In this document: positions 63,431-64,000 of the stretch, piece after piece
Position numbering within the stretch: position 1 is the stretch's first letter
Layout: the number at the start of each line of letters is the position of its first letter
DNA from: Sphaerolaimus hirsutus
Lineage: Eukaryota; Nematoda; Chromadorea; Monhysterida; Sphaerolaimidae
DNA length: 64,000 bases
Assembly: GCA_964036195.1 (NCBI GenBank)
Contig: OZ038450.1
Span: forward strand, 19,807,208 to 19,871,207
Reading direction: 5' to 3'
The notes under the pieces: generated by a model
Databases searched by the model: none
Told to the model about the DNA's origin: nothing
Seen by the model: only the letters and a program-made list of their open reading frames with translations
Translations under genes and position numbers: made by a program

Positions 63431-64000
63431 ATTGAGTTTCGCTCGGTTTTTTTGTTTGGTTTGTTTATCGGTTTGTCTTTGATTTTGATGCTGTGTCCCG
63501 GTTTGTGAGGAATTGTCGTTTTTATCAAATTATGAAACATAAATATACCCAGTTTTGTGCGTACTATCAGCAAACTGGTTTTTTCATATAGTGTTTATGA
63601 AAAATTGTATACGTCCATTGGGATCGGGATACTGACAATTCCCACGGCCGTGGCACAGAAACTTTTCGTTGTAGACCTGGTGAAAAACACTTTGATTACT
63701 CGTGTCAATTATTTCAATTCCAATTCTGATTTGCTTAAGACGCTTTCGTGTCTTTTTTAGCGCGGCGATAAAGTCAATAGTTTCAGTTTTTTTTGTTACA
63801 GAAAACTTGGGTTTTACAAACTTTATCGATAGTCAAAAAATGCAGTCTCTGCGTATACGTGTTGTTTTTCGAATTATGTTGTTTTTATGTTCGAAATTCA
63901 ATTTATGCTGCTTGTTTCTCTGGCAGTCCTTTGAGTATTATCGATCAGCTTAATGCACTCTTCGCTCAATTTAAAACGGAACTATCTATCGGCATCCGGT
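63431..64000. other. ST13 3' flank
   Basis: AT-rich sequence without a recognisable gene. Possible end of the ST13 transcript near 63540. Confidence 0.4.

Overview
The window looks like nuclear DNA of a small, intron-rich metazoan. A nematode-like invertebrate is my best guess, from the short introns ending in TTTTCAG or TTTCAG, but this is weakly supported. I see no rRNA, tRNA, CRISPR array or bacterial-style operon. All exon models were built by eye from family similarity, splice signals and codon phase.

Host genes: (1) 1-8137, minus strand, a long coiled-coil protein with ten visible exons that runs off the left edge; I cannot name it. (2) 8466-51483, plus strand, GRWD1, a histone-binding WD40 ribosome-assembly protein, whose ten exons are spread over 43 kb by transposons. 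(3) 52102-58353, plus strand, translesion DNA polymerase kappa (POLK), ten exons, complete. (4) 59534-63430, plus strand, ST13/HIP, the Hsc70-interacting co-chaperone, nine exons, complete. Genes 1 and 2 are divergent and share a gap of about 330 bp; genes 2 to 4 lie in tandem.

GRWD1 intron 2 holds a foldback transposon into which a 29.4-kb Ty3/gypsy-type LTR element (11460-40860) has inserted. Its two 3345-bp LTRs differ at about three positions that I could see, so it is young. The primer binding site matches tRNA-Gln. The gag-pol frame begins inside the LTR and runs 3745 codons. An accessory half (about 25.2-37.5 kb) carries two large extra frames, one with a NADAR (YbiA-like) domain, and begins next to a second copy of the polypurine/LTR-edge sequence. 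Across the element, 23 long hairpins carry the same loop (consensus CCTACGTC) on stems whose sequence changes while pairing is kept. This is the strongest candidate for an undescribed system in the window.

The rest of the non-coding DNA is mostly non-autonomous DNA transposons. Several families have hAT-like 8-bp target duplications and are nested in each other. One short inverted-repeat family forms an intron in both GRWD1 and ST13, as introner elements do.
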